A DNA stretch of 64,000 nucleotides from Brevibacillus porteri (lineage in GTDB: Bacteria; Bacillota; Bacilli; Brevibacillales; Brevibacillaceae). The notes beneath the pieces are model-generated. The model searched no databases and was not told the DNA's origin. It saw nothing but the letters and a program-made list of their open reading frames with translations. Position 1 is the stretch's first letter. Every line of letters starts with the position of its first letter. The stretch is taken from positions 124,001 to 188,000 of the forward strand of contig NZ_PXZO01000017.1 in the NCBI RefSeq assembly GCF_003013475.1, given 5' to 3'. Positions 11,001 through 19,388 of this stretch are shown here, one piece after another. Both the position numbers and the translations under genes were made by a program.

Positions 11001-14000
11001 ACACGACCCGCTTCCATGACATCTGCCCACAGTTCTTCGCTCTTCTTCGGATCAGCCTCTACACGATCAAACAGCGCTGACTCGCTTTCCCTTTCTGGCA
11101 CCACGTACCCAACCAGCTGCCTGTTCTCCCGCGGATCACCTACTGCTGTCACAACTGCATCGCGAATTCCCGGATGCTGCTTCATGGCTGATTCGATTTC
11201 ACCCAGCTCGATGCGATGCCCTCTAATTTTCACCTGGAAGTCCTTGCGCCCAAGAAATTCAATGGTCCCATCCGGCCAATAACGTCCGAGATCACCAGTC
11301 CGATACCAGCGTGAACCGTTCCAGTTGACAAAGCGCTCTTCGGTCAGTGCAGGATCACCCCGATAGCCTGCTGCCACACCTGCTCCGCCGATCCACAATT
11401 CTCCCACTACCCAGTCAGGGCAATCACGTCCAAGTGCATCAACAACCCGATAAGCCTGATTCGTGAGTGGTTGACCGTACGGAATCGATGTCCAGTGAAC
11501 AGGCAAGGGCAGCGTAACATCAAAAAAGTTGGACCAGATCGACGCTTCTGTCGCTCCGCCCATCGCCACAAGCTGGCTGTTCGGTGCGAGCTGATTCAGG
11601 CGTTGCGGTAAATCGAGACCGATCCAGTCCCCGGAGAGCATGACCAGGCGAAGCGGCAAGCTCTCGTACGGTCCACTCTCCGCAGCAATCAAGAGCATAT
11701 CGAGCAGCACGGGCACAGAGTTCCACAGTGTCACCTGATGCTGGTCCACCAGTCTCGCCCAATGAGCCGCATCCCGTCGTAACTCTTCGCCTATGAGCAC
11801 AATCGAGCCGCCTACACTGAGCAATCCGAACAGGTCGTAGACAGACAGGTCAAAATCAAGTGAGGAAACCGCCAAAATCCGATCCGTATGCCCGATTCCG
11901 TAACGTCTGTTTATTTCTGCAATGGTGTTCCATGCCCCGGAATGACTGATCTCTACCCCTTTTGGTTCACCCGTGGAGCCAGAAGTAAAAATGATGTAGG
12001 CCAGGCTGTCAAAAGAAATCGGTACGGGTTCAGCCAGCGGTGAAACATTCAAAGCATCCGCAACAGACAGAACAACAGCGTCGTCCGGCCACTCCAGCGT
12101 TTGCGCTAGCTCCGTACCCGTAAGCACATAGCGAATTCCCGCTTTCTGATGAATGCGCTCACGCCTTGTAGATGGCTGCCCGATTCCAACCGGGACGTAG
12201 CATGCTCCTCGTGCCACGATACCAAGAACCGCAGCGACTTGATCGATTCCGCGCGGCAGGCTGACTGCCACAGGGTCTCCAGCTTCAACGCCTTGCTTTT
12301 GGAGATACGCTGCAATCTGCAATGCGTACTGCGCTAACTCGCCATACGAAAATGTAGTGGAAGCATGACTATCGATTACTGCCAGCTCGTGTGGATTCTC
12401 TCTTGCATAAGCAAAAAAGGCACTGTGCAAGCATTGACTCGATTGCGTCTGTGAATCATCTACAGCCTGATCATTCCTCTTCTGTCCCAAATCGGGGAGC
12501 AGCACGGATGCGGCTTGCCAGTCATTGTCCTTGGTCACCAAAGAGTTCATCAGCTGGCAAAAAGCGCCGAACATTTGGTCAAGCATCCCGTCAGGAAACA
12601 GGTCATCAACCGCATCCCACGCCAGCAGGAGACCGCCGTCCATTTCATACGACTGGAAATCGAGCCATACTTGCGGCGTTTGTGAAATCATGTAAGAGAG
12701 CTTGCCCAATGTGTCGCGGCATTCGTCATTGATCAGCGGCGTACCCAAATTGCACGCGAACACCACCGGGGCAAAATCCCGCTCTCCCTGACGGACACGC
12801 GCCAGGTCGCGCTGTAGCTGAACCCCGGAATAAGCCGCATGTGCTACATCCTGATGAAACTGCGATTGGACAGATCGCACCCGCGCCAGAAAAGAGGTTT
12901 GCTCCCGCATGTCAACCGCAAGCAGTAGCAGATTGGTAAAATCGGCAACGACGTCTTCAATGCCAGCGTCTCCGGTTTGGCGATCGAATAGCGGAATGTT
13001 GATGAGAAACTGCGAATGGGTGCTCCAGCGATCCAGTACTTCAGCATAAGCCGTTAACAGTACCATCGCTGGTGTGACCCGCTGTGCTGCGGAGCTTTTT
13101 TGCAAAAGTGCCCATTCGGCTGCGTTCATGAAATGTGTCCGTCGCGTAAAAACAGGCGACTTGATCATTTCTGGCTTTTCCTTCAGCGGCAACCCTGGCG
13201 CTCCCGGCAATGTGGAAAGGCGCTCCTGCCAATAGCGGGCTGCTTCCTGTCTGTCCTGTGCCCGACGCTCTGCCTCTTGCCCGAGATAATGGGCAAAGCT
13301 CCAGTTGGTCGGGGCAAGAGGCTTGCTGCCTCGTGCATATGCTGCCGCCAAATCGCGTAATACGATGTGCAGACTCTGTACGTCAGCGACCAGCAAATCC
13401 AGATCAAAATGGATGCGGGTGCGGCCTTCTGGCAACAAGCTCAGCTCCAAACCGGCTACTTCTCCCGCTTCCACCGCCAGACGACGATGAGACAGCCGCA
13501 CCCGTATACGATCTAGCTCCCGTGCCAATTCGTCCTCCGAAAAAGACCGCAGATCATGGACCGCTACTCCAGTGGCTGTAGGGGCACTCATCACTTCTTG
13601 CTGTCCATCTGCCAAAAATCTTGCCCGAAGCATCGGATGGTGCATCAGCAGCTTGCCCCACGCTGTTTCCAATCGATCCGGCTCCACGCCCACACCATCG
13701 ATTTCTAAGTACGCATGGCACCCGATTCCTCCGAGAGGCTGATCATCCTGGCGTCCAATCCAGTAAGCGTATTGCACATCCGTGAGTGGAAAGGGCACAT
13801 TCACCTCCAGTGCCACATCTGCTTTTCTTTCGTCCACCCGCGGAAGCGAGGCGCTGCTTTTTTGCAGCAACGCCTGCCAATCACGCAAGGTAGGAGCACC
13901 GATCAGCTCGGCAAACGTAACCTTTGCGCCTTCCTTGCGCCATTTGTTAACCATCCTCATCATTTGCAAAGAATCCAGTCCCAGCTCGATCAGGTTTTGA

Positions 14001-14116
14001 TCATCGGAAAACGCAACAGGCGCGGGCAGCAACGCCTGAATTTGCCTCTTCATCTCCTCATAGCTCAAGGAAGCGGCGGGACTTGCGGTCAGACTGTCAT
14101 TGAGCATTTTGGACAT
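5042..14116 (-). CDS. Nonribosomal peptide synthetase ArCP-Cy-A(MT-like)-PCP-Cy-A(MT-like)-PCP, cysteine-specific
   Basis: 3024 aa; ATG at 14116 with GAGGAGG 8 bases upstream. Order by motif: aryl carrier about 20-90 (LGLDSLQM); Cy1 about 105-545 (DLLVAD); A1 from about 575 with TSGSTGEPKGV near 712; MT-like insert about 1060-1440; PCP1 near 1501 (GGDSLLA); Cy2 about 1560-2000; A2 with TSGSTGLPKGV near 2177; second MT-like insert about 2500-2870; PCP2 near 2966 (GGDSLRA). No thioesterase is present, so the chain passes to the next subunit. Specificity residues read by eye are D-L-Y-N-L-S-(M/L)-I-W in both A domains, the cysteine code. Both MT-like inserts have degraded SAM motif I (LEIGARSLT, LELGTRAGS), as in the epimerase-like inserts of the PchE type. 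The expected intermediate is salicyl-thiazolinyl-thiazoline. Confidence 0.95.
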   Translation of the reverse strand: MSKMLNDSLTASPAASLSYEEMKRQIQALLPAPVAFSDDQNLIELGLDSLQMMRMVNKWRKEGAKVTFAELIGAPTLRDWQALLQKSSASLPRVDERKADVALEVNVPFPLTDVQYAYWIGRQDDQPLGGIGCHAYLEIDGVGVEPDRLETAWGKLLMHHPMLRARFLADGQQEVMSAPTATGVAVHDLRSFSEDELARELDRIRVRLSHRRLAVEAGEVAGLELSLLPEGRTRIHFDLDLLVADVQSLHIVLRDLAAAYARGSKPLAPTNWSFAHYLGQEAERRAQDRQEAARYWQERLSTLPGAPGLPLKEKPEMIKSPVFTRRTHFMNAAEWALLQKSSAAQRVTPAMVLLTAYAEVLDRWSTHSQFLINIPLFDRQTGDAGIEDVVADFTNLLLLAVDMREQTSFLARVRSVQSQFHQDVAHAAYSGVQLQRDLARVRQGERDFAPVVFACNLGTPLINDECRDTLGKLSYMISQTPQVWLDFQSYEMDGGLLLAWDAVDDLFPDGMLDQMFGAFCQLMNSLVTKDNDWQAASVLLPDLGQKRNDQAVDDSQTQSSQCLHSAFFAYARENPHELAVIDSHASTTFSYGELAQYALQIAAYLQKQGVEAGDPVAVSLPRGIDQVAAVLGIVARGACYVPVGIGQPSTRRERIHQKAGIRYVLTGTELAQTLEWPDDAVVLSVADALNVSPLAEPVPISFDSLAYIIFTSGSTGEPKGVEISHSGAWNTIAEINRRYGIGHTDRILAVSSLDFDLSVYDLFGLLSVGGSIVLIGEELRRDAAHWARLVDQHQVTLWNSVPVLLDMLLIAAESGPYESLPLRLVMLSGDWIGLDLPQRLNQLAPNSQLVAMGGATEASIWSNFFDVTLPLPVHWTSIPYGQPLTNQAYRVVDALGRDCPDWVVGELWIGGAGVAAGYRGDPALTEERFVNWNGSRWYRTGDLGRYWPDGTIEFLGRKDFQVKIRGHRIELGEIESAMKQHPGIRDAVVTAVGDPRENRQLVGYVVPERESESALFDRVEADPKKSEELWADVMEAGRVQTLAEHFASIRPEDFTSFWTYMEQLAVRFIYRTLEMAGVKFEQNANYSLDDLMHSCGIQERYRGLVRQWLQTLEDEGLVRKDKSDVYSITQASLTEWLEKSQVTQVSPAWEPHAQALLRYLEKVNDESVALLRGELDPLAHFFSEEFSLTPNDLMQTLPGAKYRDRAALALVERLVHRFGERSESEPIRVLEIGARSLTLTESLLAVLPADATHFTCTDTSTFFTNAAKARFREYPFVHDQLLDINQSPLSQGFEAHQFDIVIASDSLHRAKNIGMALSHVQSLLAPGGMLILLEMTRNSRLQQISTAFLEDGFTHFEDERRNEQRPLLSVEAWQQALQQQAFAKVSAFPEDNDFGQHVLVAQAPLQAKRFNAAQLPGFLSQKLPDYMVPSAFLLLNELPLSANGKVDRQALPTPDSLMKAKAEKAYTAPTTPIETALAAIWCQLFEVERVGVTDNYFELGGDSLLATRLSAMVRSKLAVELSLGRIFEKPTIAGLAQHVQMLLEEKGTSSGLPAIVLAPQDRHQPFPLTDIQQAYWVGRSGVYALGHVSTHCYFEIEGQHLDLARINLAWQRLIDHHEMMRAVILPDGWRQQILEQVPAYRIEVTDLRNQSAEEAESELQAIREEMSHQVLSTDVWPLFEVRASRFGDERVRLHISFDNLIFDGWSMFHLLSEWTRLYHEPDAPLPPLDLSFRDYVLAQEALKSTELYQRDLDYWMDRLPDLPPAPQLPLAKNPDTITEQRFHRLEARINREAWQRLKKRTAEVGLTPSGILLTAYAETLGAWSKSSRFTINLTQFNRLPLHAQVGEIVGDFTTLTLLAVELSAGETILERGRNLQQQLWRDLDHPYVGGVQVQRELAKQTGEHNGVAMPIVFTSALGVEQWSGSDSDGKWLGKLVYNITQTPQVWLDHQVVEQDGELLLIWDAVEGLFPEGLLADMFTAYCELLHRLTEEDAVWQESAASQIAVPRLEERIAANDTAAPVSSETLVGLFDKQAACQTDQPAVISTQRTLTYGELADAADQIAKWLRSQGVQPNTLVAVVMEKGWEQVAATLGIMKSGAAYLPIDPLHPEERRSQLLHDGQVQFVLTQSWLDERLGWPLDVERLIVDQMMTRDEASTVNPVALVAGQPEDLAYVIYTSGSTGLPKGVMIDHRGAVNTIEDINQRFAVGAQDRVLALSNLNFDLSVYDIFGMLAAGGTIVMPDADKAKDPAHWLEWLEAEQVTVWNTVPALMQMLIEYAVGRNLHLPQSLRLVLLSGDWIPLDLPDKIKSFFPHVQVIGLGGATEASIWSNLFAIEDIAPSWKSIPYGRPMVNQRYHVLNESMGDCPVWVPGQLFISGIGLAKGYWRDENKTNEKFITHPRTGERLYRTGDLGRYLPDGTLEFLGREDFQVKIRGHRIELGEIETALKRHEGLKDVVVAVPDDGADEKRLVGYVVVDREKDSALFETEQADPAASAARWQAINSMGHVQANTIPASVDVEVVTQFLMEADRVSTAYMCRTLEHMGMFSQVGESTSIAELMDRFQIHPRYQTLLAHWLEVLVEEGLLEKRAAGTYESLRSLREGVPDAVLSASSLRTEAARELEAVFRRDYPLFIGLLTGELDPLELFLADDAFLTPAGLSRFDLTREFYSSLAGAVFDGIVNHHPSDKTLRVLELGTRAGSLTQTLVSTLPAERSRYLYVDESSFFTDRAKKEWGEQAPLEYGQLDMNVAPLAQGYDPHSFDVIVADNTLHRSRDIGKTLAYLKGLLAPGGLLFLVESTRNSRLLLTTVGFFEDGFSHLEDERKANYLPLLTVEQWRAGLEQQGFANVLAFPDKAQVADAFERHLIVAQAPEAVRLFQPEKLSEALRNSLPDYMVPSEYLLLDELPLSANGKVDRRAITKLGKRKASMPKKTHVAPSNEIEVKLAKVWEEVLGVGEIGIHDNFFARGGDSLRAIQCLNLIKERYQIDLSLQSLFEASTICTLAELIKTSTQATEDLAADFDEGTI

Positions 14117-14145
14117 CCTCGTTCCCTCCTCTCTCGTGCAAGCCC

Positions 14146-17106
14146 CTATTCTTTTCCAATCAGCTGCCTGGAGAAGCTGCTCAGTTTTTCACGCGTTTCT
14201 TCCAGTTCTCTGGACGGCAAAGACATTTCGACGACACCAGCTCCGGCATGAAGCCAAGCTTGGTTGTCCTTTTGATAAATCGTTCGCAGCACAAGCGCCG
14301 CATCCATGGCACCGTCGCTGTCAAAAGTCATAACGCACCCACTGTATAGACCTCGTGACACGGTTTCCAATCTGCCAATCGCTTCGATCGATTCTTTTTT
14401 CGGGATTCCCGAAGCGGTAACAGCTGGGAACAATGCGCGGAAGGCATCCCATGAGTTGCATTCTTGTTTCAGTTTCCCTTTCAAGCGAGAAGCGATATGC
14501 TGAACCGTTCCTCGGCTAGCTACTGACATAAAATCGTTCAAGACGATACTTGTTGAGTCGCAAACGATTTTCAGCTCTTCGAATGCCAGCTTGACGGAAA
14601 CAGCGTGCTCGGCAATTTCCTTCGGGTCATTCAGCAGCTCTTCTTTAAGCCTGTTCGCCTCGTCTTCACTACTGCCTTTTGCCCGTGTTCCCGCGAGTGG
14701 GAAGGTACTCACCCATCCATCGCTATCGACCTCTACTACCGTCTCCGGGCTAAAACCGGCTGCACCGAGACCATCCAAGCTAACGAGGAAAGAGCGGGCC
14801 GGCGTATTCACTCGTCTGCCAGCTATATAGCTCGCAACCAGATCCAGCTCGTGATCAAGCGGAATTTTCCTCGACAAGATGACCTTATGGTATTTGCGTT
14901 CCTGAATCTCGCGTACACCTTCTGCCACGTTTTGCATGTAGGCTTCCGCGTCGTATGTATCGGCTTGCGGGACGGACAGCTTCGGTTTGTCCACTCTTTG
15001 GGTCAGCTGTTGCTCGTCTTGCGTATTCATCGACAGCTCGCTCAGCAGTTGGCTGAATTCGCTCCGCTTCTCTTCACGCAAGGCTCTCAATAGGACCGTT
15101 CCTTTGTTGAAACGCAGCTCGACCTCAGGAATGAACAGCTTGAGCAAGCCATCCTCTTCTGGCATGAGCGGCAAGCCTTGATAATAACGCGCCATGCCAA
15201 AGTTAACCGTTCCATAAGCGCGCCAATTTTGAATCGGCACCTGTGCCATTGCTTTTTCGAGCGTCTCACTAAGCTCATTGTTTTCGAATCGGAGAGTCTC
15301 GTTGCGATAAGTCAACGTCGTCTGCTCCCCATCTACATAGAGAAGCGCATGAATCCCCATTCCTAGCGAAAGCTCATCTCCATTTTCATAGAGCAGGTAG
15401 TTTTCATACCCGCTGCGCTCTGCAATCAGCGCCGCTGCCATATGCGCATCACCCGCAAAAGCAAACGTTTCTTCCAGATAGGCGATTTCCGCTGGCTTCG
15501 TCTCTGACTTTGGCGCTAACGCCAGTTCTTTTAGCTTCGCTTTATTGACTTTTCCGACGCTGGTCAGCGGCCAGTAATCGATGAGTTCGATTTGGTCCGG
15601 CATTTTGTAGCGTGCCACTCCTTTTTCCTGGAAGAAGGCATGGACGTCCGCCAAGCTGATCGTTTCATCGTCGGTGATCAAAAATGCGCAGCTTTTCTCG
15701 CCCAGTACTGGATCGGGAAGTGTGATCAGCGCCGCGTCTTTAATTGCTGGATGCATGCGCAGGTACGTCTCTACTTCAGCTGGCATAATTTTTTCACCCG
15801 CTCGGTTGATTTGCTCTTTGATCCGTCCACCGATTTGAATATTTCCTTCTGGCGTGATTCTAGCCTTGTCCCCAGAGCGATAGAAGCCATCAGGCGTAAA
15901 GCTCTCGCGGTTTTGTTCCTCTGCTCTGTAGTAGCCGCGAATTGTATACGGTCCCCGCACAATCAACTCTCCGTATTCACCTGGCGCGACATCGTTTCCA
16001 TGCTCATCCACGATTCGCACTTCATCCCCTTCGGAAATCGGACGACCCTGGCAGCTGGTAATGATCGACTCTGGATCATCCAGTGATGTGCAGCAGATGA
16101 GCCCCTCAGCCATTCCAAATACTTGCTGGAGCTTGCATTTCCATTCTCGCGTGATACGGCTGGCGAGATTATCATCCAGCATGGAGCCTCCAACCTGAAG
16201 AACCTCCAGACTCGACAGATCGCTTTCTGTATCCCATTCCAGCACTTCCTGCCATACTTGCACAATCGAAGGCACGAGGCCGGTAATGGTCACCTGCTCT
16301 TTCTCAATCAGCGGAAAAGCTTCGTCGCAACTGGTAGTTTTACATAGCACGATCTTGCCACCAACGGACAGTGTGCCTAAGATGCCTGGGCAGCACAGAG
16401 GGAAATTATGTGCAATCGGCAAAACTGCGAGATAGACGCTTTTCTCTGTCAGTTGGCAACGAGCTGCGGTAGCTTTTGCATTGTAGACGTAATCTGCGTG
16501 GGTTCTAGGAATCAGCTTGGGTATCCCTGTCGTACCACCAGACAACAGCAATAACGCAGTGTCTTTGTACGAAGGGGCTTCCAGCTCGATTGGCGGTCCA
16601 CTTATCTCAGCCAAGTTCCTCCCGATCGGACTGTCCCCATCCGTCATGACGAATTTGACAGACGCATGCCTTTTGACTAAATCTTCTGCCATCTTCGTGT
16701 AATCAAAACCGAGAAACGTCGTTGGAATGATGTAGGCAACTGGCCTCGCGAGTGCAAAAATCCCGTCCAATTCAGCCTCTCTGTGGGCAGGCAATACGAG
16801 AATCGGCACAGCGCCGATGCGAAACAGGGCAAAGCAAGTCAGTACGAAAGAAATTCGATTTGGAAGCTGGACGGCTACATTGTCGCCTTTTTGAATTCCC
16901 ATGTGATAAAAACCGGAAGCAAGCGCATCCACCTTGCTGTCGAGCTCGCTATATGTGAGTCTCTCCTCGTCCTCCACCAGCGCTTCTTTGTTTTGGTACT
17001 GTTCCGCCCATTTGCGCAATTGCTGCCCAAGTGTCAACGGCTCCCAAAAACCACGCTGTTCATAAGCTATTGCAGCTTGCTCATACCACTCCGTACTTAC
17101 TTTCAT
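14146..17106 (-). CDS. Salicyl-AMP ligase fused to salicylate/isochorismate synthase
   Basis: 986 aa; ATG at 17106 preceded by AGGAGGAGG. Residues 1 to about 535 form an aryl-acid adenylating enzyme of the DhbE/YbtE/PchD family, with SGGTTGIPKLIPRTHADY, YRSGDKARI and GRIKEQINRAGEKI. Its pocket motif HNFPLCCPG carries Cys where 2,3-dihydroxybenzoate ligases have Ser, which points to salicylate. Residues about 540-986 form a chorismate-binding enzyme of the Irp9/MbtI/YbtS type, with TFPLAGTRAKGSS, ELLNDPKEIAEHAV, PAVTASGIPKKE and GRLETVSRGLYSG. One polypeptide thus makes salicylate from chorismate and activates it for the aryl carrier domain of the next gene, which starts 29 bases downstream. 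These activities are normally separate proteins. A Fur-box promoter lies about 105-135 bases upstream. Confidence 0.92.
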   Translation of the reverse strand: MKVSTEWYEQAAIAYEQRGFWEPLTLGQQLRKWAEQYQNKEALVEDEERLTYSELDSKVDALASGFYHMGIQKGDNVAVQLPNRISFVLTCFALFRIGAVPILVLPAHREAELDGIFALARPVAYIIPTTFLGFDYTKMAEDLVKRHASVKFVMTDGDSPIGRNLAEISGPPIELEAPSYKDTALLLLSGGTTGIPKLIPRTHADYVYNAKATAARCQLTEKSVYLAVLPIAHNFPLCCPGILGTLSVGGKIVLCKTTSCDEAFPLIEKEQVTITGLVPSIVQVWQEVLEWDTESDLSSLEVLQVGGSMLDDNLASRITREWKCKLQQVFGMAEGLICCTSLDDPESIITSCQGRPISEGDEVRIVDEHGNDVAPGEYGELIVRGPYTIRGYYRAEEQNRESFTPDGFYRSGDKARITPEGNIQIGGRIKEQINRAGEKIMPAEVETYLRMHPAIKDAALITLPDPVLGEKSCAFLITDDETISLADVHAFFQEKGVARYKMPDQIELIDYWPLTSVGKVNKAKLKELALAPKSETKPAEIAYLEETFAFAGDAHMAAALIAERSGYENYLLYENGDELSLGMGIHALLYVDGEQTTLTYRNETLRFENNELSETLEKAMAQVPIQNWRAYGTVNFGMARYYQGLPLMPEEDGLLKLFIPEVELRFNKGTVLLRALREEKRSEFSQLLSELSMNTQDEQQLTQRVDKPKLSVPQADTYDAEAYMQNVAEGVREIQERKYHKVILSRKIPLDHELDLVASYIAGRRVNTPARSFLVSLDGLGAAGFSPETVVEVDSDGWVSTFPLAGTRAKGSSEDEANRLKEELLNDPKEIAEHAVSVKLAFEELKIVCDSTSIVLNDFMSVASRGTVQHIASRLKGKLKQECNSWDAFRALFPAVTASGIPKKESIEAIGRLETVSRGLYSGCVMTFDSDGAMDAALVLRTIYQKDNQAWLHAGAGVVEMSLPSRELEETREKLSSFSRQLIGKE

Positions 17107-17210
17107 TCCGTCCTCCTCCTGTGTAACTGCGGGTCACTCTTTGCGCCCGAAGCCGGATCATGCAGAATACTGCCTTGTCGGTGTAGCATCATGTTGGTTT
17201 GTCTAACAAC

Positions 17211-17239
17211 AAGATATTGATAGTGATTCTCATTGTCAA
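17211..17239 (-). promoter_or_regulatory. Promoter with Fur box for the salicylate/NRPS operon
   Basis: On the minus strand TTGACA (17239-17234), a 17-base spacer and TATCTT (17216-17211) form a sigma-A-like promoter. The 19-base sequence at 17219-17237, GATAGTGATTCTCATTGTC on the plus strand, matches the classical Fur consensus at 16 of 19 positions and lies over the spacer and -35. Iron-bound Fur would block polymerase, so the operon should be on in iron starvation. Nothing else was recognised in the 17107-17419 gap. Confidence 0.8.
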
Positions 17240-17419
17240 TTTCATCCGTAAGCTGTTTTTTCTACATTTGGGAAAAATAGGTTTGATTATCTTCCGTTTT
17301 CTCACGATTTCTTCGTTTCTCACTGTAAGATTTCCATATTCTTACACACTTATATAGTCTCATTAAACCCGATAAAGTTTATCAGTATAATAGAAGATTA
17401 TCGTTCCAACTACTCCGAT

Positions 17420-18154
17420 TCACGGTCTTCCTATCCCGATTGCAACTGCTCCGGCATATCCTCTGCCAGGCGTAAACCCGTGAATTTTCCACTCCCCGCT
17501 TCTGATTCCATCTCCGTTTACCGTGAAGCTGCCATCCAGTTTTTCCATGAAAAAAGAATCGAGAGGACGGCTCAGGCCCTCCCCTGTCGCTTTGACAAAA
17601 GCCTCCTTGCGTGTCCAGCAATCAAAAAAAGCCTGTTGCCGCTCATCAGAGGGTAAACGCAAGATTCCCTCTCGCTCCACAGGGTGAAAGTAGCTCATGA
17701 GCTGTTCCATTTCCGGGATGTGTCGCAAATGCTCCACGTCAACGCCGAGAAGGCGATCGCGAGAAAAAGCGACCGCCACAAGCTCATGCGAATGCGACAG
17801 ATTGAAAAAAAGTGCTTCGGAATCATTGTTTGGTCCACATAAAAACGGTTTCCCGTTCGAATTGTACTCCCATTGAACCGCGCGAGGAAAAATCCCTTGG
17901 TACCGCCCAATCATTCTTCTCAGTAGTCCATGTGCGACAACATAGCGCTCCCTGTCTGCGTGGAAATGAAATCGTGCCCGTTTATCGAGTTCTTCGGCAG
18001 ACAGATCGCCTTCCAGCTCCTGCATACTGTGTACCCATGCTTGCACAAACGTCAGCCAAATATGTACTTCCCCTTTAACCAGTAACCAAGAGGACGATTC
18101 CTCCAGAGCTGATTTTGTCCTCTCAGACAAGTGGGTTATTCGCACCTGCTGCAT
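17420..18154 (-). CDS. Sfp-type 4'-phosphopantetheinyl transferase
   Basis: 244 aa, the usual length for the Sfp/EntD family. Diagnostic motifs are FFNLSHSHELVAVAFS, GVDVEHLR (Mg-binding Asp and Glu) and WTRKEAFVKATGEGLS. The enzyme moves the phosphopantetheine arm of CoA onto the carrier-domain Ser residues (the LDSLQ and GGDSL sites of the neighbouring NRPS). It starts 4 bases after the thioesterase stop, so the two are one operon. The chosen ATG has a rather distant AAGGGGAG about 12 bases upstream, so a start a few codons further in is possible. Confidence 0.93.
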   Translation of the reverse strand: MQQVRITHLSERTKSALEESSSWLLVKGEVHIWLTFVQAWVHSMQELEGDLSAEELDKRARFHFHADRERYVVAHGLLRRMIGRYQGIFPRAVQWEYNSNGKPFLCGPNNDSEALFFNLSHSHELVAVAFSRDRLLGVDVEHLRHIPEMEQLMSYFHPVEREGILRLPSDERQQAFFDCWTRKEAFVKATGEGLSRPLDSFFMEKLDGSFTVNGDGIRSGEWKIHGFTPGRGYAGAVAIGIGRP

Positions 18155-18158
18155 CTCG

Positions 18159-18938
18159 TTAGCGCTCCCCTTTTCCTGCTACCACACTCCGGTATTGTCC
18201 AATCATTTTGGTTACAGATTGCAAGAGCACCTTTTTGTTTGTCGTCAGGAAAAAATGGCCGCCGTTTACCATTTCCAACGTAAATCCGGCACTTGTATGG
18301 CTAGCCCAAGCCTCCATTTCTTCCTGCGTGGCTTCCTGATCCTCAGTCCCGCAATACGCAGCAATCGGGCAATTAAGCAGGGGCTCCTCGGTATACACAT
18401 AGGTTTCGTCGAGGGTAAAATCCGCACGCAACAGCGGCATGAACAACTCCATGAGCTCCTTGCTTTGCAGGATCGCCTCTGGTGTCCCGGAAAAGCGTCG
18501 CAGAGCTGCAACAAACTCATCTTCAGGCAAATGGTAAATAGGCTTCGGCTCCGGGAAGTGTGGAGCTCGTCCTCCTGAAACGATGAGGCCAAGCGGAAGA
18601 CGACCCCATTTGCTCCGTACGGTACGTGCCAGCTCAAAGGCGATTCGCGTTCCCATACTGTGACCGAAAAATAAAAACGGGCGATCCAAATACGGATAAA
18701 TCATTTGGGCCAGCTCTTCCACCAGCGTTCCCATATCTGAGTACGCTCGCTCGGCAATTCTATTTTCCCTTCCTGGCAGCTGAACTGGGTAAACACCGAC
18801 ATCACTGGGAAAAGCCTGTGCCCAGCCCCTGTAAATCGAGGCCCCTCCCCCTGCGTATGGAAAGCAAAACAGGCGAATGCTGTCTTTTGCTTGTGGCTGA
18901 GTAAGCAGCCATGTTTTCTTTTTCGTTATCGTATCCAT
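18159..18938 (-). CDS. Type II thioesterase (external editing hydrolase)
   Basis: 259 aa from ATG 18938, which has GGGAGGAG 12-15 bases upstream. An in-frame upstream ATG at 19010 overlaps the Fur box and is unlikely. It is an alpha/beta hydrolase of the GrsT/YbtT family: FCFPYAGGGASIYRGWA near residue 25, nucleophile elbow FFGHSMGTRIAFELAR near 95 and catalytic His in VNGGHFFL near 235. Such enzymes clear misprimed or stalled acyl groups from carrier domains. It lies upstream of the phosphopantetheinyl transferase in the same transcript and serves the metallophore synthetases. Confidence 0.92.
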   Translation of the reverse strand: MDTITKKKTWLLTQPQAKDSIRLFCFPYAGGGASIYRGWAQAFPSDVGVYPVQLPGRENRIAERAYSDMGTLVEELAQMIYPYLDRPFLFFGHSMGTRIAFELARTVRSKWGRLPLGLIVSGGRAPHFPEPKPIYHLPEDEFVAALRRFSGTPEAILQSKELMELFMPLLRADFTLDETYVYTEEPLLNCPIAAYCGTEDQEATQEEMEAWASHTSAGFTLEMVNGGHFFLTTNKKVLLQSVTKMIGQYRSVVAGKGER

Positions 18939-18993
18939 GCTCCTATGTACTCCTCCCTTTCGTCTCTTGCTTAAACGCTTTGATACAACGTAC

Positions 18994-19023
18994 ATGATAA
19001 TGATCCTCATGCATCATTGCCAA
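18994..19023 (-). promoter_or_regulatory. Promoter with Fur box for the thioesterase-PPTase operon
   Basis: Minus strand TTGGCA (19023-19018), an 18-base spacer and TATCAT (18999-18994) form a plausible promoter. The sequence at 18995-19013 (TGATAATGATCCTCATGCA) overlaps it and resembles a Fur box, with a perfect GATAATGAT half-site. The thioesterase start at 18938 is about 56 bases downstream. Confidence 0.7.
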
Positions 19024-19234
19024 ATAGATACAAGTCCCTCCTTTTCCGTTTTTTGGTACATTTCCGTGATTTTCCCCGATTATCTCGTCCTACGTTCACC
19101 AGAATGATTATTTTGCAGATCATCCGACTTGTAATATTTTGACGATTGTTCAAGAAAAACGGAAAAATACGGAGATAATAGGCGAAAAAGCTCGAAAAAT
19201 ATACCAAAATATTGAAATATGGGCTTTTTTTATT

Positions 19235-19263
19235 TTGACAACGATTCTCATTATCAATATTGT
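19235..19263 (+). promoter_or_regulatory. Promoter with Fur box for the ECF S-component-like gene
   Basis: Plus strand TTGACA (19235-19240), a 17-base spacer and TATTGT (19258-19263). The stretch 19237-19255, GACAACGATTCTCATTATC, matches the Fur consensus at 16 of 19 positions and covers the spacer. The layout is the same as in front of the salicylate operon. The gene starts at 19389, giving a leader of roughly 120 bases with no other signal recognised. Confidence 0.78.
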
Positions 19264-19388
19264 GTTCTTATACTGACAACCGTGCGTACAGCTAGCAAAC
19301 TTTTTCCAGCATTCCTGCAAAAGGGGGATCGCAAGTACAGAGAATTCGTCAAGCAGATCGGCTACTTATGTCTGAGGGAGGATGTTAC

